Shown here one piece after another: positions 43,438 to 53,030 of a stretch of DNA of 64,000 bases. The stretch is from Anaerotignum propionicum DSM 1682 (GTDB taxonomy: Bacteria > Bacillota > Clostridia > Lachnospirales > Anaerotignaceae), in assembly GCF_001561955.1 (NCBI RefSeq), contig NZ_CP014223.1:2728001-2792000 (forward strand), written 5' to 3'. Numbering within the stretch: position 1 is the first letter of the stretch; each line of letters starts with the position of its first letter. Under the pieces are notes generated by a model. That model was not told the DNA's origin. It did no database searches and was given only the letters and a program-made list of their open reading frames with translations. A program made the position numbers and the translations under genes.

Positions 43438-44123
43438 TCCTCCACCTCACCCTGAGGTTCTTTTTCCGTTTTCACCTCAGCTGTCTTTTTCGGTTTCTCC
43501 TTTTGGGGCGGTTTCGGCTTTTGATTCATTTGATTCATGGCATCCATAATGCCTCGGGTCAAAATCAGCTCCACAGCCTTTACCCCTTTATCAGCTCCCT
43601 GGGCAATCATGGGCAAATCATTTTTATCAAACTTCGCCAAAACATAATCTGCCAAATCCCACCCGTTGGGTTTCTCGCCAATGCCTACCTTGATACGCCA
43701 AAACATATCTGTCCCCATTTGTGCAATGATATTACGAATACCGTTATGCCCGCCGTGGCTGCCTTTCTCGCGAATGCGCACATTGCCAACTGGCAAACTG
43801 GTATCATCATAGATTACTAGGAAATGATCTTGCGGTATTTTATAAAAATTAACAATCTCACGTACACTTTCTCCGCTTAGATTCATAAAGGTTTGTGGCT
43901 TTACCAGAAGCACTCTGCTTCCTTCAATCATTCCATCGCCAATCAATGCCTTATGTTTAAATTTATCAATCTCTATATTATATTTCTTTCCCAGCCGGTC
44001 TACCACATCAAACCCAATATTGTGCTTGGTTCCCTCATATTTGGGCCCGGGATTGCCTAAACCCACAATGACAAAAAACTCTTGTCCTTTATCGCTTTTC
44101 TTAAATTTATCAAAAAGTCCCAT
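43434..44123 (-). CDS. pth: Peptidyl-tRNA hydrolase with charged C-terminal tail
   Basis: The 229-residue Pth core (about 15-195) has VGLGNPGPKYEGTKHNIGFDVVD (catalytic His in KHNIG), KPQTFMNLSGESV, YDDTSLPVG and KGSHGGHNGIRNI. It hydrolyses peptidyl-tRNA released early from ribosomes. Usual length is about 185-195; here there is a 14-residue N-terminal extension (MGLFDKFKKSDKGQ) and a Lys/Pro/Glu-rich tail of about 35 residues. ATG 44123 has AGGAGG upstream. First gene of the pth-mfd operon. Confidence 0.95.
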   Translation of the reverse strand: MGLFDKFKKSDKGQEFFVIVGLGNPGPKYEGTKHNIGFDVVDRLGKKYNIEIDKFKHKALIGDGMIEGSRVLLVKPQTFMNLSGESVREIVNFYKIPQDHFLVIYDDTSLPVGNVRIREKGSHGGHNGIRNIIAQMGTDMFWRIKVGIGEKPNGWDLADYVLAKFDKNDLPMIAQGADKGVKAVELILTRGIMDAMNQMNQKPKPPQKEKPKKTAEVKTEKEPQGEVEE

Positions 44124-44151
44124 TGTTATCCTCCTGCCATTACACAGATAA

Positions 44152-44179
44152 AAGCCCTAATTTTTTAGAATTAGAGCTT
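44152..44179 (-). promoter_or_regulatory. Terminator-like hairpin in the pth leader
   Basis: AAGCTCTAATT pairs with AATTAGGGCTT (one mismatch) and is followed by TTATC on the minus strand. It sits between the promoter at 44280-44309 and the pth start, so it could be an attenuator or mRNA-stabilising structure. Confidence 0.45.
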
Positions 44180-44279
44180 GTGAATCAGATGTATTTTATT
44201 ATCACAAAAATCCGCAAAAAACAGATGCATGTTTGAAATAGCGGTCCATTTACAATCTCTTTTTCAAGAATATTTTACA

Positions 44280-44309
44280 ATTATACCATAGCCATATTCT
44301 TAATAACAA
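44280..44309 (-). promoter_or_regulatory. Promoter of pth-mfd
   Basis: TTGTTA (44309-44304), an 18-base spacer ending TGG, TATAAT (44285-44280). Predicted leader of about 150 nt. Confidence 0.7.
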
Positions 44310-44401
44310 TGGTTTTGCTGAAAAAAATGAAGCTGTTCTTCTTCTTCGCTGTGAAGGAATTATTTCATAGGTTTATCTTAGACGGATTCTAAAATTTCTA
44401 T

Positions 44402-44430
44402 ACAAAAAGACGGATACTTTCGTATCCGCC
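44402..44430 (-). terminator. Terminator after the ldhA-like gene
   Basis: GGCGGATAC pairs with GTATCCGTC around GAAA, followed by TTTTTG on the minus strand. Confidence 0.88.
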
Positions 44431-44450
44431 TCATCATTTAAAATTAAAGA

Positions 44451-45431
44451 TTATTTTACTTCGTTTACCAATTCTGCGCCAGCCAAGAAAGCCTTTGCGT
44501 TACCGCATGTTACTTCTGCCATGGAAGTCAAAGCTTCTTCTGTTAAGAATGCCAAGTGACCGGAAATAACAACCTTATCACTAGCAAGCAATCTTGCCAA
44601 AGTTGCATCCTTGTCTGCCTTGTCACTTCTGTCTTCGAAGAAGTATTCATGCTCAACTTCACAAACGTCCATACCAACGCCACGGAATTTGCCAGCTTCA
44701 ACTGCATCAGCCAAAGCAACAGAATCAACCAAACCACCACGAGCAACGTTAACCAAGATTACGCCGTCTTTCATTTTAGCGATTGCTTCTGCATTAACCA
44801 TATGACGAGTTGCAGGCATCAGAGGGCAGTGAAGAGAAATTACGTCGGAACGAGCGTAAAGTTCATCCAATGTAACATATTCCAAACCAAGGTTAGGGTT
44901 AGGGAATGCATCATAAGCAATGATGTTCATGCCGAAACCTTTTAAAATATTAATCATGCACTGGCCGATTTTGCCGGTACCAACAACACCTGCTGTTCTA
45001 CCAACCAAAGCAACGCCGTCCAAACCATTGATGTCAAAGTTGAACTTTGTGGATCTTTCATAAGCCAAATGTGTTTTTCTGTTTACAGCCATCAACAAAG
45101 CAGCGCCTTGTTCCGCAACTGATTCAGGGGAGTACGCAGGTACTCTAAGTACAGGCAAACCGCATTCTTTTGCAGCAGCCAAATCAACACTATCAAAACC
45201 TGCACAACGTAATAACAGAACCTTAATACCCAAATCTTTCAATTTATGTACAGCCTCTGCAGGTACTTCATCGTTAACGAAAGAACATGTAGCGTCATGA
45301 CCTGCTGCCAAGTGAGCTGTTGCAGGTGTCAATCTTTCATTAAAGAAAGTAACTTCATAGCCATATTTTTCAGCCACAGGACCGAAAGAGTCTTTCCAAT
45401 AAGACTTGGTGTCAAAAAAAGCAATTTTCAT
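44451..45431 (-). CDS. ldhA: D-lactate dehydrogenase / D-2-hydroxyacid dehydrogenase
   Basis: The 326-residue D-2-hydroxyacid dehydrogenase follows the LdhA plan closely. It has LRCAGFDSVDLAAAKECGLPVLRVPAYSPESVAEQ, the NAD loop TAGVVGTGKIGQCMINILKGFG, the catalytic Arg in NVARGGLVDS, and the C-terminal catalytic His in SGHLAFLTEEALTSMAEVT. It reduces pyruvate (or another 2-oxoacid) to the D-hydroxyacid, reoxidising NADH. In amino-acid fermenting clostridia related enzymes act on 2-oxoisocaproate, so the substrate is open. Codon use is of the highly expressed type and the promoter is strong. A Rex-like site overlaps the start region. Confidence 0.88.
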   Translation of the reverse strand: MKIAFFDTKSYWKDSFGPVAEKYGYEVTFFNERLTPATAHLAAGHDATCSFVNDEVPAEAVHKLKDLGIKVLLLRCAGFDSVDLAAAKECGLPVLRVPAYSPESVAEQGAALLMAVNRKTHLAYERSTKFNFDINGLDGVALVGRTAGVVGTGKIGQCMINILKGFGMNIIAYDAFPNPNLGLEYVTLDELYARSDVISLHCPLMPATRHMVNAEAIAKMKDGVILVNVARGGLVDSVALADAVEAGKFRGVGMDVCEVEHEYFFEDRSDKADKDATLARLLASDKVVISGHLAFLTEEALTSMAEVTCGNAKAFLAGAELVNEVK

Positions 45432-45521
45432 ATTAAAACTCCTCCTAAAATTATATATATATTGGTAAAATTAGTTGGGAAACAAAGTCGTTTCTCTAAA
45501 AAAAATAGAGAACTCGCCTAT

Positions 45522-45539
45522 TTGTCTTACTTTTAACAA
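45522..45539 (-). promoter_or_regulatory. Candidate Rex (redox) operator of ldhA
   Basis: TTGTTAAAAGTAAGACAA on the minus strand has a perfect left half (TTGTTAA) and an ACAA right end relative to the Rex consensus TTGTTAA-N4-TTAACAA. It sits at the -10/+1 edge of the promoter. The right half has three mismatches. Confidence 0.4.
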
Positions 45540-45566
45540 TATAATCTATTTATTCAGGTTTGTCAA
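45538..45566 (-). promoter_or_regulatory. Strong promoter of ldhA
   Basis: TTGACA (45566-45561), a 17-base spacer, TATATT (45543-45538). The roughly 100-nt leader contains a TTCTCTA/TAGAGAA hairpin near 45493-45513. Confidence 0.8.
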
Positions 45567-45574
45567 CCAACATT

Positions 45575-45944
45575 TCACAAAATTGTCAGTTTGACCAATC
45601 CATGACTGACCTCCTCAAATAAAGTAATGAGAAAACGTCCCTTTTTTCCAATTATTTTGGAGACATAAACCGATTCCTGTATGTTTATAGTAAATATAGA
45701 TAAAAAAACTACCAAACGCATGCAATTACAAAGACTATACTCCAACATTTTTCGTTTGAAAATGGAAGTCAGTTGGTTCATCTGGTGTGTTTTCCTCTCC
45801 CTATTATAGATTGCAAACCAGGGTATATAAAAATATTTCTTATGCAATATTACCTATTGATATTATTTTTTTTGAACAACCATTTAATGGCTAAATAGCA
45901 ACCGCTCTTGACACCTACAAAACAAATTTTCTCAGACGAATATA
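45575..45944. other. Intergenic region upstream of ldhA
   Basis: AT-rich. A 90-codon minus-strand frame here lacks a ribosome binding site and overlaps no conserved pattern, so it is not called. Nothing else recognised. Confidence 0.5.
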
Positions 45945-45988
45945 AAGAAAAAAACTCCTGCTTCTATTATTATAGAATCAGGAGTTTT
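45945..45988 (-). terminator. Terminator after prs
   Basis: AAAACTCCTG (with ATTCTAT) pairs with its complement across 45951-45988, followed by TTTTTCTTT on the minus strand. Confidence 0.88.
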
Positions 45989-46013
45989 AAGTTTAGACTG
46001 ATTGTTTCAAATC

Positions 46014-46973
46014 TTAGTCAAATAATTGAGAAATAGAGCTGCCCTCATGAATGCATTTTAATGCATTTGCAAAGATATCGGCAACAGATACAACCGTAAT
46101 TTTATTTGTCTTCTTTTCTTCAGGCAAAGCAATAGTATCAAGAACCAACAGCTCATTAATTGCTGAATCTTGAATACGCTTGATTGCAGGTCCACTTAAT
46201 ACTGCATGGGTACAGCAAGCGTCAACCTCAACTGCGCCTCTTTCTTTCAACGCATTTGCAGCATTTGCAATGGTTCCTGCGGTATCGATCATATCATCAA
46301 TCAAAATTACTTTTTTGCCCTTCACATCGCCAATGATATTCATAATTTCACTGACATTTGCCTTTGGTCTGCGCTTATCAATAATTGCAATTGGAATATT
46401 TAATGTTTCGGCAAATTTTCTTGTTCTGGTCACGCTGCCAAGGTCAGGGGAAACGGCAACAAAATTTTGTAAGTCATCACCGTATTTGTTGATATAATAA
46501 TTTGTAAGCAATGGACTTCCTACTAAGTTATCTACAGGGATATCAAAGAAGCCTTGGATCTGTGCACAATGCAAATCCATTGTCAAAACACGGTTTGCAC
46601 CTGCTGAAGTCAAAATATTCGCTACCAATTTTGCACTGATAGGATCTCTTGCTCTAGCTTTACGATCCTGTCTTGCATAGCCATAATATGGCATTACTGC
46701 CGTAATTCTTGCGGCAGAAGCACGCTTCATCGCATCAATCATAATCAGCAATTCCATCAAATTGTCATTTACAGGAGCTGAGGTAGACTGAATAATATAA
46801 ACATCCGCACCACGAATCGTCTCGTTGATTTTCACGGAAATTTCACCGTCACTAAATTGCTCAACTTCTGCATTTCCCAGTGTCATACCCATTTTTTCTG
46901 CGATTTCCTCTGCAAGCACGCGGTTGGAATTGCACGCAAAAATCTTGATGTTGCCACCATTAGAATTAATCAT
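46014..46973 (-). CDS. prs: Ribose-phosphate pyrophosphokinase
   Basis: The 319-residue class-I PRPP synthase has the N-terminal [55 protein letters not shown], the catalytic flexible-loop region (RTRKFAE) and the PRPP-binding loop [16 protein letters not shown]. It makes PRPP from ribose-5-phosphate and ATP for nucleotide and amino acid synthesis. The order glmU-prs is conserved in Firmicutes, but prs also has its own promoter in the gap. Confidence 0.97.
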   Translation of the reverse strand: MINSNGGNIKIFACNSNRVLAEEIAEKMGMTLGNAEVEQFSDGEISVKINETIRGADVYIIQSTSAPVNDNLMELLIMIDAMKRASAARITAVMPYYGYARQDRKARARDPISAKLVANILTSAGANRVLTMDLHCAQIQGFFDIPVDNLVGSPLLTNYYINKYGDDLQNFVAVSPDLGSVTRTRKFAETLNIPIAIIDKRRPKANVSEIMNIIGDVKGKKVILIDDMIDTAGTIANAANALKERGAVEVDACCTHAVLSGPAIKRIQDSAINELLVLDTIALPEEKKTNKITVVSVADIFANALKCIHEGSSISQLFD

Positions 46974-47033
46974 TTCAATATCCCCCTAATAATCTTTTGC
47001 ATTTTATGGTTTGTGGCTGAACAAAGCCCATCG

Positions 47034-47061
47034 CTTATATGTTACACCCTTCTTGTGTCAA
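47034..47061 (-). promoter_or_regulatory. Promoter of prs
   Basis: TTGACA (47061-47056), a 16-base spacer, TATAAG (47039-47034). Confidence 0.7.
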
Positions 47062-47093
47062 TTTCAACTGTATTTCACCGTATTTCATCATTT

Positions 47094-48470
47094 TTACGAT
47101 TCTTTTTTCATTTTCTTCTTTTTCCAGCCCTCAATCACCTGTTGTCTTGCTCTTGCTACAGCAAGCACATCCTCGGGAACATCCTTGGTAATGGTGGATC
47201 CTGCGGCAATATATGCCCCGGCCTTTACCGTTACCGGTGCAACCAAATTTACGTTGCAGCCAACAAAAACATTGTCCTCCACAACCGTGCGGTGTTTTTT
47301 CTCTCCATCATAGTTTACCATGATGCTGCCACATCCAAAGTTCACCTTTTTCCCTGCGTCGGTATCACCAATATAAGCCAAATGAGGAATCTTTGTGCCA
47401 TCTCCCACCGTCGAGTTCTTCACTTCCACAAAATCGCCAACTTTTACGTTCTGGCCAATTTTACAGTTGGGGCGGATATAGGCAAAGGGACCTACAGTAG
47501 TATTATCCCCAATTTCCGATTCTATGCCCGTTGAAGTTTGGAATGCAACGCCGTTTCCAAGGAACATATCCGTCAAACGTGAGTTGGGACCGATTTTGCA
47601 GTCCTCACCTATCTCCGTCTTCCCTTCCAACACACAACCCGGCAAAATCACCGTATCCATTCCGATTTTCACCTGGGAATCAATATAAGTATTTTGAGGA
47701 TCCACAATGGTAACGCCATTTTCCATATGAAAGTGGTTGATTCTCTCTTGCATAATTTTTGTGGCCTCAGCCAATTGCACTCTGGAATTAACGCCGAAAA
47801 ATTCTTTATCATCCTCAGCTGTAACGGCGCCAACCTTCCCACCGGCTTTCAAAATCAACTCCAGACAATCTGGGAGATAGTATTCCCCTTGTACATTATG
47901 ATTATCCAGTCTTGCCAATGAGGAAATCAAATCAGCACCTTTAAAAATATAAATTCCCGTGTTTATCTCTTTTATACAACGCTCTTGATGGGAAGCATCC
48001 TTATGCTCAACAATTTTCAAAAAGTCCCCCCCGGCATCACGTATAATGCGACCATAGCCTTCGGGGTTTTCAAGCACAGCAGATACCACCGTTGCTCCAA
48101 AATTCTGTTGGCGATGCTTCTCCACCAACTTCTCCAAGGTTTTACCTTGAATTAATGGTGTATCTCCATAAAGAATCAGAATATCCTGATCCGCCTCAAG
48201 AAAGCTTCCTGCCATCTTCACCGCATGACCCGTTCCTTTTTGTTTCGCTTGCAAGGCAAATACCACGCCGTCCTTTTGAATGGCTGCTTTTACTTCATCT
48301 GCTTTATGTCCCACAACAACACAAACCTTCTCGGCACCGCAACCCTTTGCCGTATCTATTACATAATCAATCATTGGTTTATTCAAAACTTCATGCAGCA
48401 CCTTTGGTTTTTTAGACCTCATGCGAGTGCCTTCTCCTGCCGCCAAAATAACAGCCTTCAAATTTTTCAT
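47094..48470 (-). CDS. glmU: Bifunctional GlmU (uridyltransferase / glucosamine-1-P acetyltransferase)
   Basis: The 458-residue protein has an N-terminal nucleotidyltransferase (LKAVILAAGEGTRMRSKKPKVLHEV, residues 3-27) and a C-terminal left-handed beta-helix acetyltransferase (about 250-450) with repeated hexapeptides and the GVNSRVQLAEA linker. It makes UDP-GlcNAc for peptidoglycan and other polymers. The frame opens at 48551, but AAAGGAG lies before ATG 48470, which gives the family start and length. Confidence 0.97.
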   Translation of the reverse strand: MKNLKAVILAAGEGTRMRSKKPKVLHEVLNKPMIDYVIDTAKGCGAEKVCVVVGHKADEVKAAIQKDGVVFALQAKQKGTGHAVKMAGSFLEADQDILILYGDTPLIQGKTLEKLVEKHRQQNFGATVVSAVLENPEGYGRIIRDAGGDFLKIVEHKDASHQERCIKEINTGIYIFKGADLISSLARLDNHNVQGEYYLPDCLELILKAGGKVGAVTAEDDKEFFGVNSRVQLAEATKIMQERINHFHMENGVTIVDPQNTYIDSQVKIGMDTVILPGCVLEGKTEIGEDCKIGPNSRLTDMFLGNGVAFQTSTGIESEIGDNTTVGPFAYIRPNCKIGQNVKVGDFVEVKNSTVGDGTKIPHLAYIGDTDAGKKVNFGCGSIMVNYDGEKKHRTVVEDNVFVGCNVNLVAPVTVKAGAYIAAGSTITKDVPEDVLAVARARQQVIEGWKKKKMKKES

Positions 48471-48615
48471 AGGAATCTCCTTTCTCACGGCTTCTGTCCA
48501 TAAGCCGCATACAACCTTGGATATTTTCTCATTTCCCACATGAAATATCAATATACGGTTTTACTAAAAAACTTCATTTTTTAACAAAAAAGTCAGTCAA
48601 ACCTCATCGAAAGCT

Positions 48616-48647
48616 AAATAGGCGAAGCAACGCTTCGCCTATTTTTT
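48616..48647. terminator. Hairpin terminator between glgD and glmU
   Basis: The 13-bp stem AAATAGGCGAAGC/GCTTCGCCTATTT has a 3-nt loop. The better T run is on the plus strand, and only TATTT follows on the minus strand, so it may act in both directions with different strength. Confidence 0.7.
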
Positions 48648-48652
48648 CCAAA

Positions 48653-49771
48653 TTATAATCTTGTCCCCTTTTTTAGGATAGATAAATCCTGGGCTGATTT
48701 TCCTATCACCTGTTGTCCATCAGAAAGTATAACCTCTTTATCCAGAATTGCATTTTCTACGATGCAGTTTTTACCAATTCTGCACCCCTCCATGATAATG
48801 GAGTTTTTCACCACTGACCCTTCACCGGTATAAACCTTACGGAAGATAACAGAATGTTCTACTCTGCCATTAAATATTGTGCCACTGCCCACTATAGAGT
48901 CCCGCACATCCGCATCCTTATTATATTTTGCTGGAGGCTCATCTTTGGCTTTTGTCTCGATATATGGATATTCATTCATAAATGCATCTCTAATTTCCTT
49001 TTTTAAGAAATCCATATTTACGTTATAATATGCATCTATGCCTGTACTTAACGTGTTCCAATAGCCATTAAATTCATAGCCAAAAATTTTCAATTCTTCA
49101 CGCTTTGCAAGTATAATATCCTTTACAAGATCGTATTTACCCTGAGGTACAATCTCATTTAATAGATCAACCAAAAGTAATCTGGAAATCACATAAGTTC
49201 CCAAGGACGCCTTTTTGGTTTTGGGATGCTCAGGTTTTTCTTCAAAAGAAACCAAGCGCCCCTCTTCATCCGTCTCTAAAATACCAAAATTATTTAAATC
49301 CCTGCGCTCCATCTCCTGATATGCAATGGTAATATCTGCACCCTTCTCCTTATGACTCTGCACTAACTTGTGATAATCCATTTTATAAATAGAATCTCCA
49401 CTGGTAATTACCACATATTCTTCATTGCTTCTCATAAGGTAGGTCATATTTTGATAAATAGAATCCGCTGTCCCTCGAAACCAGTTGGAATCGGTACTGC
49501 TGATAAAGGGGGTAAAAACAAACAGCCCTCCCTGTTTTCTACCAAAATCCCACCATTTTGATGAGGTCAAATGGTCTCTTAGGGAACGGGAATTATACTG
49601 AGTCAAAACAGCAACCTTACCAATTCCACTGTTTGACATATTGCTCAATGTAAAATCTATGGCACGGTAGCTGCTGCCGATGGGCAAAGCCGCCGCCGCT
49701 CTATGGTCGGTTAGGACACCAAGCCGTCCCTCATTGTTACCGCCTGCTAATATGATACCAATGGCCTTCAT
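48653..49771 (-). CDS. glgD: Glucose-1-phosphate adenylyltransferase regulatory subunit GlgD
   Basis: The 372-residue protein has an ADP-glucose pyrophosphorylase-like N-domain (AIGIILAGGNNEGRLGVLTDHRAAAALPIGSSYRAIDF) and a C-terminal beta-helix. Compared with GlgC, the catalytic loop is altered (GRLGVLTDHRAAAALP rather than the SRL-K-R pattern), as expected for the non- or weakly catalytic Firmicute GlgD that modulates GlgC. ATG 49777 overlaps the glgC stop, but GGAGGGG better fits ATG 49771. Both starts couple it to glgC. Confidence 0.93.
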   Translation of the reverse strand: MKAIGIILAGGNNEGRLGVLTDHRAAAALPIGSSYRAIDFTLSNMSNSGIGKVAVLTQYNSRSLRDHLTSSKWWDFGRKQGGLFVFTPFISSTDSNWFRGTADSIYQNMTYLMRSNEEYVVITSGDSIYKMDYHKLVQSHKEKGADITIAYQEMERRDLNNFGILETDEEGRLVSFEEKPEHPKTKKASLGTYVISRLLLVDLLNEIVPQGKYDLVKDIILAKREELKIFGYEFNGYWNTLSTGIDAYYNVNMDFLKKEIRDAFMNEYPYIETKAKDEPPAKYNKDADVRDSIVGSGTIFNGRVEHSVIFRKVYTGEGSVVKNSIIMEGCRIGKNCIVENAILDKEVILSDGQQVIGKSAQDLSILKKGTRL

Positions 49772-49773
49772 AC

Positions 49774-51048
49774 TCATTTCCCCTCCCGCACTACCGATTT
49801 GCCGCTATCCAATCTGCCTTCTGCATAATCCTCTTCCTTTGTATTGCCATAAATTACGCAGTTCTTACCCACCTTGATACCATCTGGTACTCGGGTATGG
49901 CAGCCAATTACGGTGATGCCGGTATTATAGATATTGGGCTTTGTTTCGTTGGGCACATTCTCGCCCAAGCCCATATGTACACCATTGCCAACCACACAAT
50001 CTTCATCCACGATACAGCGTTCCAGCACCGCATTTTCTCCAATCACAGTATTCCCCATGATAATGGAGTCACGCACAACAGCACCCTTGCCCACAACAAC
50101 CTGAGAACCCAAAATGGAATGATAAACCTCTCCATAAATTTCACTGCCATCCGTGACCAATGACTCCCTCACCACTGCTTCAGGGGAGGTATAGGTAGGC
50201 GGCTGATGGTCTGAGTTTGTATAAATTTTCCAAAAATCCTCATACAGATTAAACGCCGGTAAGGCCTTAATCAATTCCATATTAGACTCCCAATAGGATT
50301 CTATGGTTCCCACATCCTTCCAATAACCTTTGAAACGATATGCATACATGGTCTGGCCTTCATCCAACATCTTCGGAATAATATGCATTCCAAAATCACT
50401 GTCCGGATGTATTTCTCTATCCTCAACCAAAGCCTCTCTTAATCTGCTCCAAGTAAAAATATAAATGCCCATGGAAGCTAAATTGCTTTTAGGATTGTCA
50501 GGTTTTTCTTCAAACTCATAAATCCTGTCATCATCCTTTGTATTCATAATGCCAAATCGACCGGCCTCTTCAAAGGGTACCTCTAAAACCGCAATGGTAG
50601 CCGCTGCCCCCTTCTCTTTGTGATAAGACAGCATTTTGGAATAATCCATTTTATAGATATGGTCTCCCGAAAGAATCAGAATATATTCAGGGTTATTACT
50701 ATCAATATAATCAATATTTTGATAAATTGCATTAGCGGTACCCATAAACCATTCCCCGGCATCGCCACCTTTCACATGGGGTGCCAAAATGGTAACGCCG
50801 CCGTTTTTCTTATCCAAATCCCATGGAATGCCAATCCCGATATGCTGATTTAGCCTGAGAGGCTGATACTGCGTCAACACGCCCACCGTGTCTACTCCTG
50901 AATTGATGCAGTTACTGAGAGGGAAATCTATAATTCTAAATTTTCCACCATAAGCAACCGCTGGTTTTGCCACCTTTCGTGTCAAAACACCTAGACGGCT
51001 TCCCTGTCCGCCTGCCAAAAGCATTGCTATCATTTCTTTTTTACGCAT
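49774..51048 (-). CDS. glgC: Glucose-1-phosphate adenylyltransferase GlgC
   Basis: The 424-residue enzyme has [43 protein letters not shown] (catalytic and activator loops) and [16 protein letters not shown] with the metal-binding Asp. It has a [16 protein letters not shown] substrate loop and a C-terminal beta-helix. It makes ADP-glucose for glycogen. In Firmicutes the active enzyme is a GlgC/GlgD hetero-oligomer, matching the overlapping downstream glgD. No glgA, glgB or glgP is in the window. Ribosome binding site AGGGGGT. Confidence 0.96.
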   Translation of the reverse strand: MRKKEMIAMLLAGGQGSRLGVLTRKVAKPAVAYGGKFRIIDFPLSNCINSGVDTVGVLTQYQPLRLNQHIGIGIPWDLDKKNGGVTILAPHVKGGDAGEWFMGTANAIYQNIDYIDSNNPEYILILSGDHIYKMDYSKMLSYHKEKGAAATIAVLEVPFEEAGRFGIMNTKDDDRIYEFEEKPDNPKSNLASMGIYIFTWSRLREALVEDREIHPDSDFGMHIIPKMLDEGQTMYAYRFKGYWKDVGTIESYWESNMELIKALPAFNLYEDFWKIYTNSDHQPPTYTSPEAVVRESLVTDGSEIYGEVYHSILGSQVVVGKGAVVRDSIIMGNTVIGENAVLERCIVDEDCVVGNGVHMGLGENVPNETKPNIYNTGITVIGCHTRVPDGIKVGKNCVIYGNTKEEDYAEGRLDSGKSVVREGK

Positions 51049-51420
51049 TTGTATCTACCCCCTGCCTTTATTTGTCCAAAGTAATCCTTCCAAAAACAAA
51101 TATATATTAGACAATTTCATATATTATGCCCAAATGCAAACCTATAGCTCAATATTTTTCATTGTCTCCTTTTTGTTCCATGGCTGTATTTACAGATGAT
51201 GCGCTTCCTAAAAAAAACTACCTTAAAGACTGAAGTTAAAAACCGCCTCCTTAGCCAAAGTAATGATAAATTTTCTCATAAATATACAAAGCATTTACAC
51301 TCTCAAAATGGCTTACTTTTCATAATTATACCATAACTGCCCCTTAAAAAAAATAGATATTTCCCCCTCTTGTTCTACAGTTTTTTACTTTTCCCATAGT
51401 TTTTGTAAATCGTAAAATTT
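51049..51420. other. Divergent intergenic region glgC/murC
   Basis: AT-rich; must contain the glgC promoter on the minus strand. TTGGGC with TAATAT 18 bases on, near 51110-51142, is possible but weak. No gene seen. Confidence 0.4.
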
Positions 51421-51449
51421 TTGGTTTATTTCTGTTAATTTGGTATAAA
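51421..51449 (+). promoter_or_regulatory. Upstream murC promoter candidate
   Basis: TTGGTT (51421-51426), a 17-base spacer ending TGG, TATAAA (51444-51449). Confidence 0.5.
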
Positions 51450-51476
51450 ATTAAATATAGAAATCAATGTAAATCA

Positions 51477-51505
51477 TTGCCTTTCCTATATTAGTATACT
51501 ATAAT
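51477..51505 (+). promoter_or_regulatory. Proximal murC promoter
   Basis: TTGCCT (51477-51482), a 17-base spacer, TATAAT (51500-51505). Confidence 0.65.
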
Positions 51506-51561
51506 GGATAGCAAAATCATGTTAATGAAAATGATTCATACAACGATAGAGGCGGTAATAT

Positions 51562-52938
51562 ATGACAACTCAATTTAAAAAATCAGACCATATCTATTTT
51601 ATCGGGATCGGCGGCATCAGTATGTCCGGCTTGGCGGAAATTTTGGCAAGCCGTGGACATCAGGTATCCGGCACTGATATACGAGAAACACCTGTAACAA
51701 AGCATTTACAATCCCAAGGCATCAATATTAATTTAGGGCATCGGGCAGAAAACATTACCGATGACGTGACCCATGTGGTTTTTACAGCGGCAATTCATGA
51801 TGATAATCCAGAACTTGCGGCGGCAAAAGCCAAAAATTTAATTATCATGGACAGGGCACATCTCTTGGGACAAATTATGGAGGATTATAACAGCTCCATT
51901 GCTGTATCCGGTACCCACGGCAAAACCACCACAACTTCTATGGTTGCCGAAATTCTTTTGGCGGCGGAGAAGGATCCTACCATTACCGTTGGGGGTATTC
52001 TTCCCACAATCGGAAGCAATTTAAAAATCGGGAATTCTCCTTATTTTGTGGCGGAAGCCTGTGAATATTTTAATAGCTTCTTGCAATTAACCCCCTTGGC
52101 TGGGGTAATTCTGAATATCGAAAGTGATCATCTGGACTTTTTTGGTACCCTTGAAAATATTTATCGTTCGTTCCATTCCTTTGGAAAGCGTATTCCCCAA
52201 AACGGTGTACTGATTGTTAATAAAGAAATTGCCAACCTGAATGAAATTACAGAAGGCCTTTCTTGCACCGTGGAAACCTTTTCTTTGACCCAAGATGCAA
52301 ACTGGACAGCACAAAATATTATTCATCATGATGATGGCAAAAACACCTTTGATGTGCATTATAACAACGATAAAAAGGCAACCATTCATTTAAATGTCCC
52401 TGGTGATCATAATATTTCCAATGCTTTGGCGGCAATTGCTACTGCAAGCTTTTTTGGAATTCCTGCGGAAGCTTGGGTAAAAGGCCTTTCCCATTTTTCA
52501 GGGACAGACCGCCGTTTCCAGCGCAAAGGTGAAAAAAATGGTGTTCTTGTGATTGATGATTATGCCCACCATCCCACAGAAATTCGGGCAACCTTAGCGG
52601 CAGCAAAAAAGGTAAAACATAACACCACTTGGTGTGTTTTCCAGCCCCACACCTATTCTCGCACCAAGTTTTTATTCGAAGACTTCGGGGATGCCTTTTT
52701 TGATGCAGACGAAATTATCATAGCGGATATTTATGCAGCACGAGAGACGGATGATGGCACCATCAGTGCCAAACAATTGGCGGAGCGTGTTGCAAAAACA
52801 GGAAAATCCGCCCGCTATGTAGGTAATTTTGACGAAATATTAGTCTACCTACAAAGCCACTGTCAATCGGGGGATTTGTTTCTCACAGTAGGTGCAGGAG
52901 ATGTTTACAAAATTGGTGAAGCCTTTCTTGCAGACTAA
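51562..52938 (+). CDS. murC: UDP-N-acetylmuramate--L-alanine ligase
   Basis: The 458-residue Mur ligase has an N-terminal UDP-binding Rossmann motif (IYFIGIGGISMSGLAEIL), an ATP loop (VSGTHGKTTTTSMVAEIL, about residue 113-130), ESDHLDFFG, and the DDYAHHPTEIRATLAAAK motif with C-terminal HTYSRTK. It adds L-alanine to UDP-MurNAc in peptidoglycan synthesis. GAGGCGG precedes ATG 51562. It is the only plus-strand gene in this part of the window. Confidence 0.97.
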   Translation: MTTQFKKSDHIYFIGIGGISMSGLAEILASRGHQVSGTDIRETPVTKHLQSQGININLGHRAENITDDVTHVVFTAAIHDDNPELAAAKAKNLIIMDRAHLLGQIMEDYNSSIAVSGTHGKTTTTSMVAEILLAAEKDPTITVGGILPTIGSNLKIGNSPYFVAEACEYFNSFLQLTPLAGVILNIESDHLDFFGTLENIYRSFHSFGKRIPQNGVLIVNKEIANLNEITEGLSCTVETFSLTQDANWTAQNIIHHDDGKNTFDVHYNNDKKATIHLNVPGDHNISNALAAIATASFFGIPAEAWVKGLSHFSGTDRRFQRKGEKNGVLVIDDYAHHPTEIRATLAAAKKVKHNTTWCVFQPHTYSRTKFLFEDFGDAFFDADEIIIADIYAARETDDGTISAKQLAERVAKTGKSARYVGNFDEILVYLQSHCQSGDLFLTVGAGDVYKIGEAFLAD

Positions 52939-52984
52939 TAAATTGCAAAAAAACTTCCTGCTCAAATAATATCACTTTAAAAAA

Positions 52985-53030
52985 TAAGCAGACAGTTTCT
53001 CACGAAAAGTGATTACTATCTGCTTTTTTT
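52985..53030. terminator. Bidirectional terminator between convergent murC and rlmH
   Basis: AGCAGACAGT..CTCAC pairs with GTGA..ACTATCTGCT around GAAAA. TTTTTTT follows on the plus strand and TATTTTTT on the minus. Confidence 0.85.

Noticed and set aside
45575-45847. 90-codon minus-strand frame upstream of ldhA
   Set aside because: TTG start without a ribosome binding site, composition like translated spacer, and no resemblance to a family.
49774-51048. A full glycogen operon
   Set aside because: Only glgC and glgD are present; flanking genes are murC and glmU, so other glg genes must lie elsewhere or be missing.
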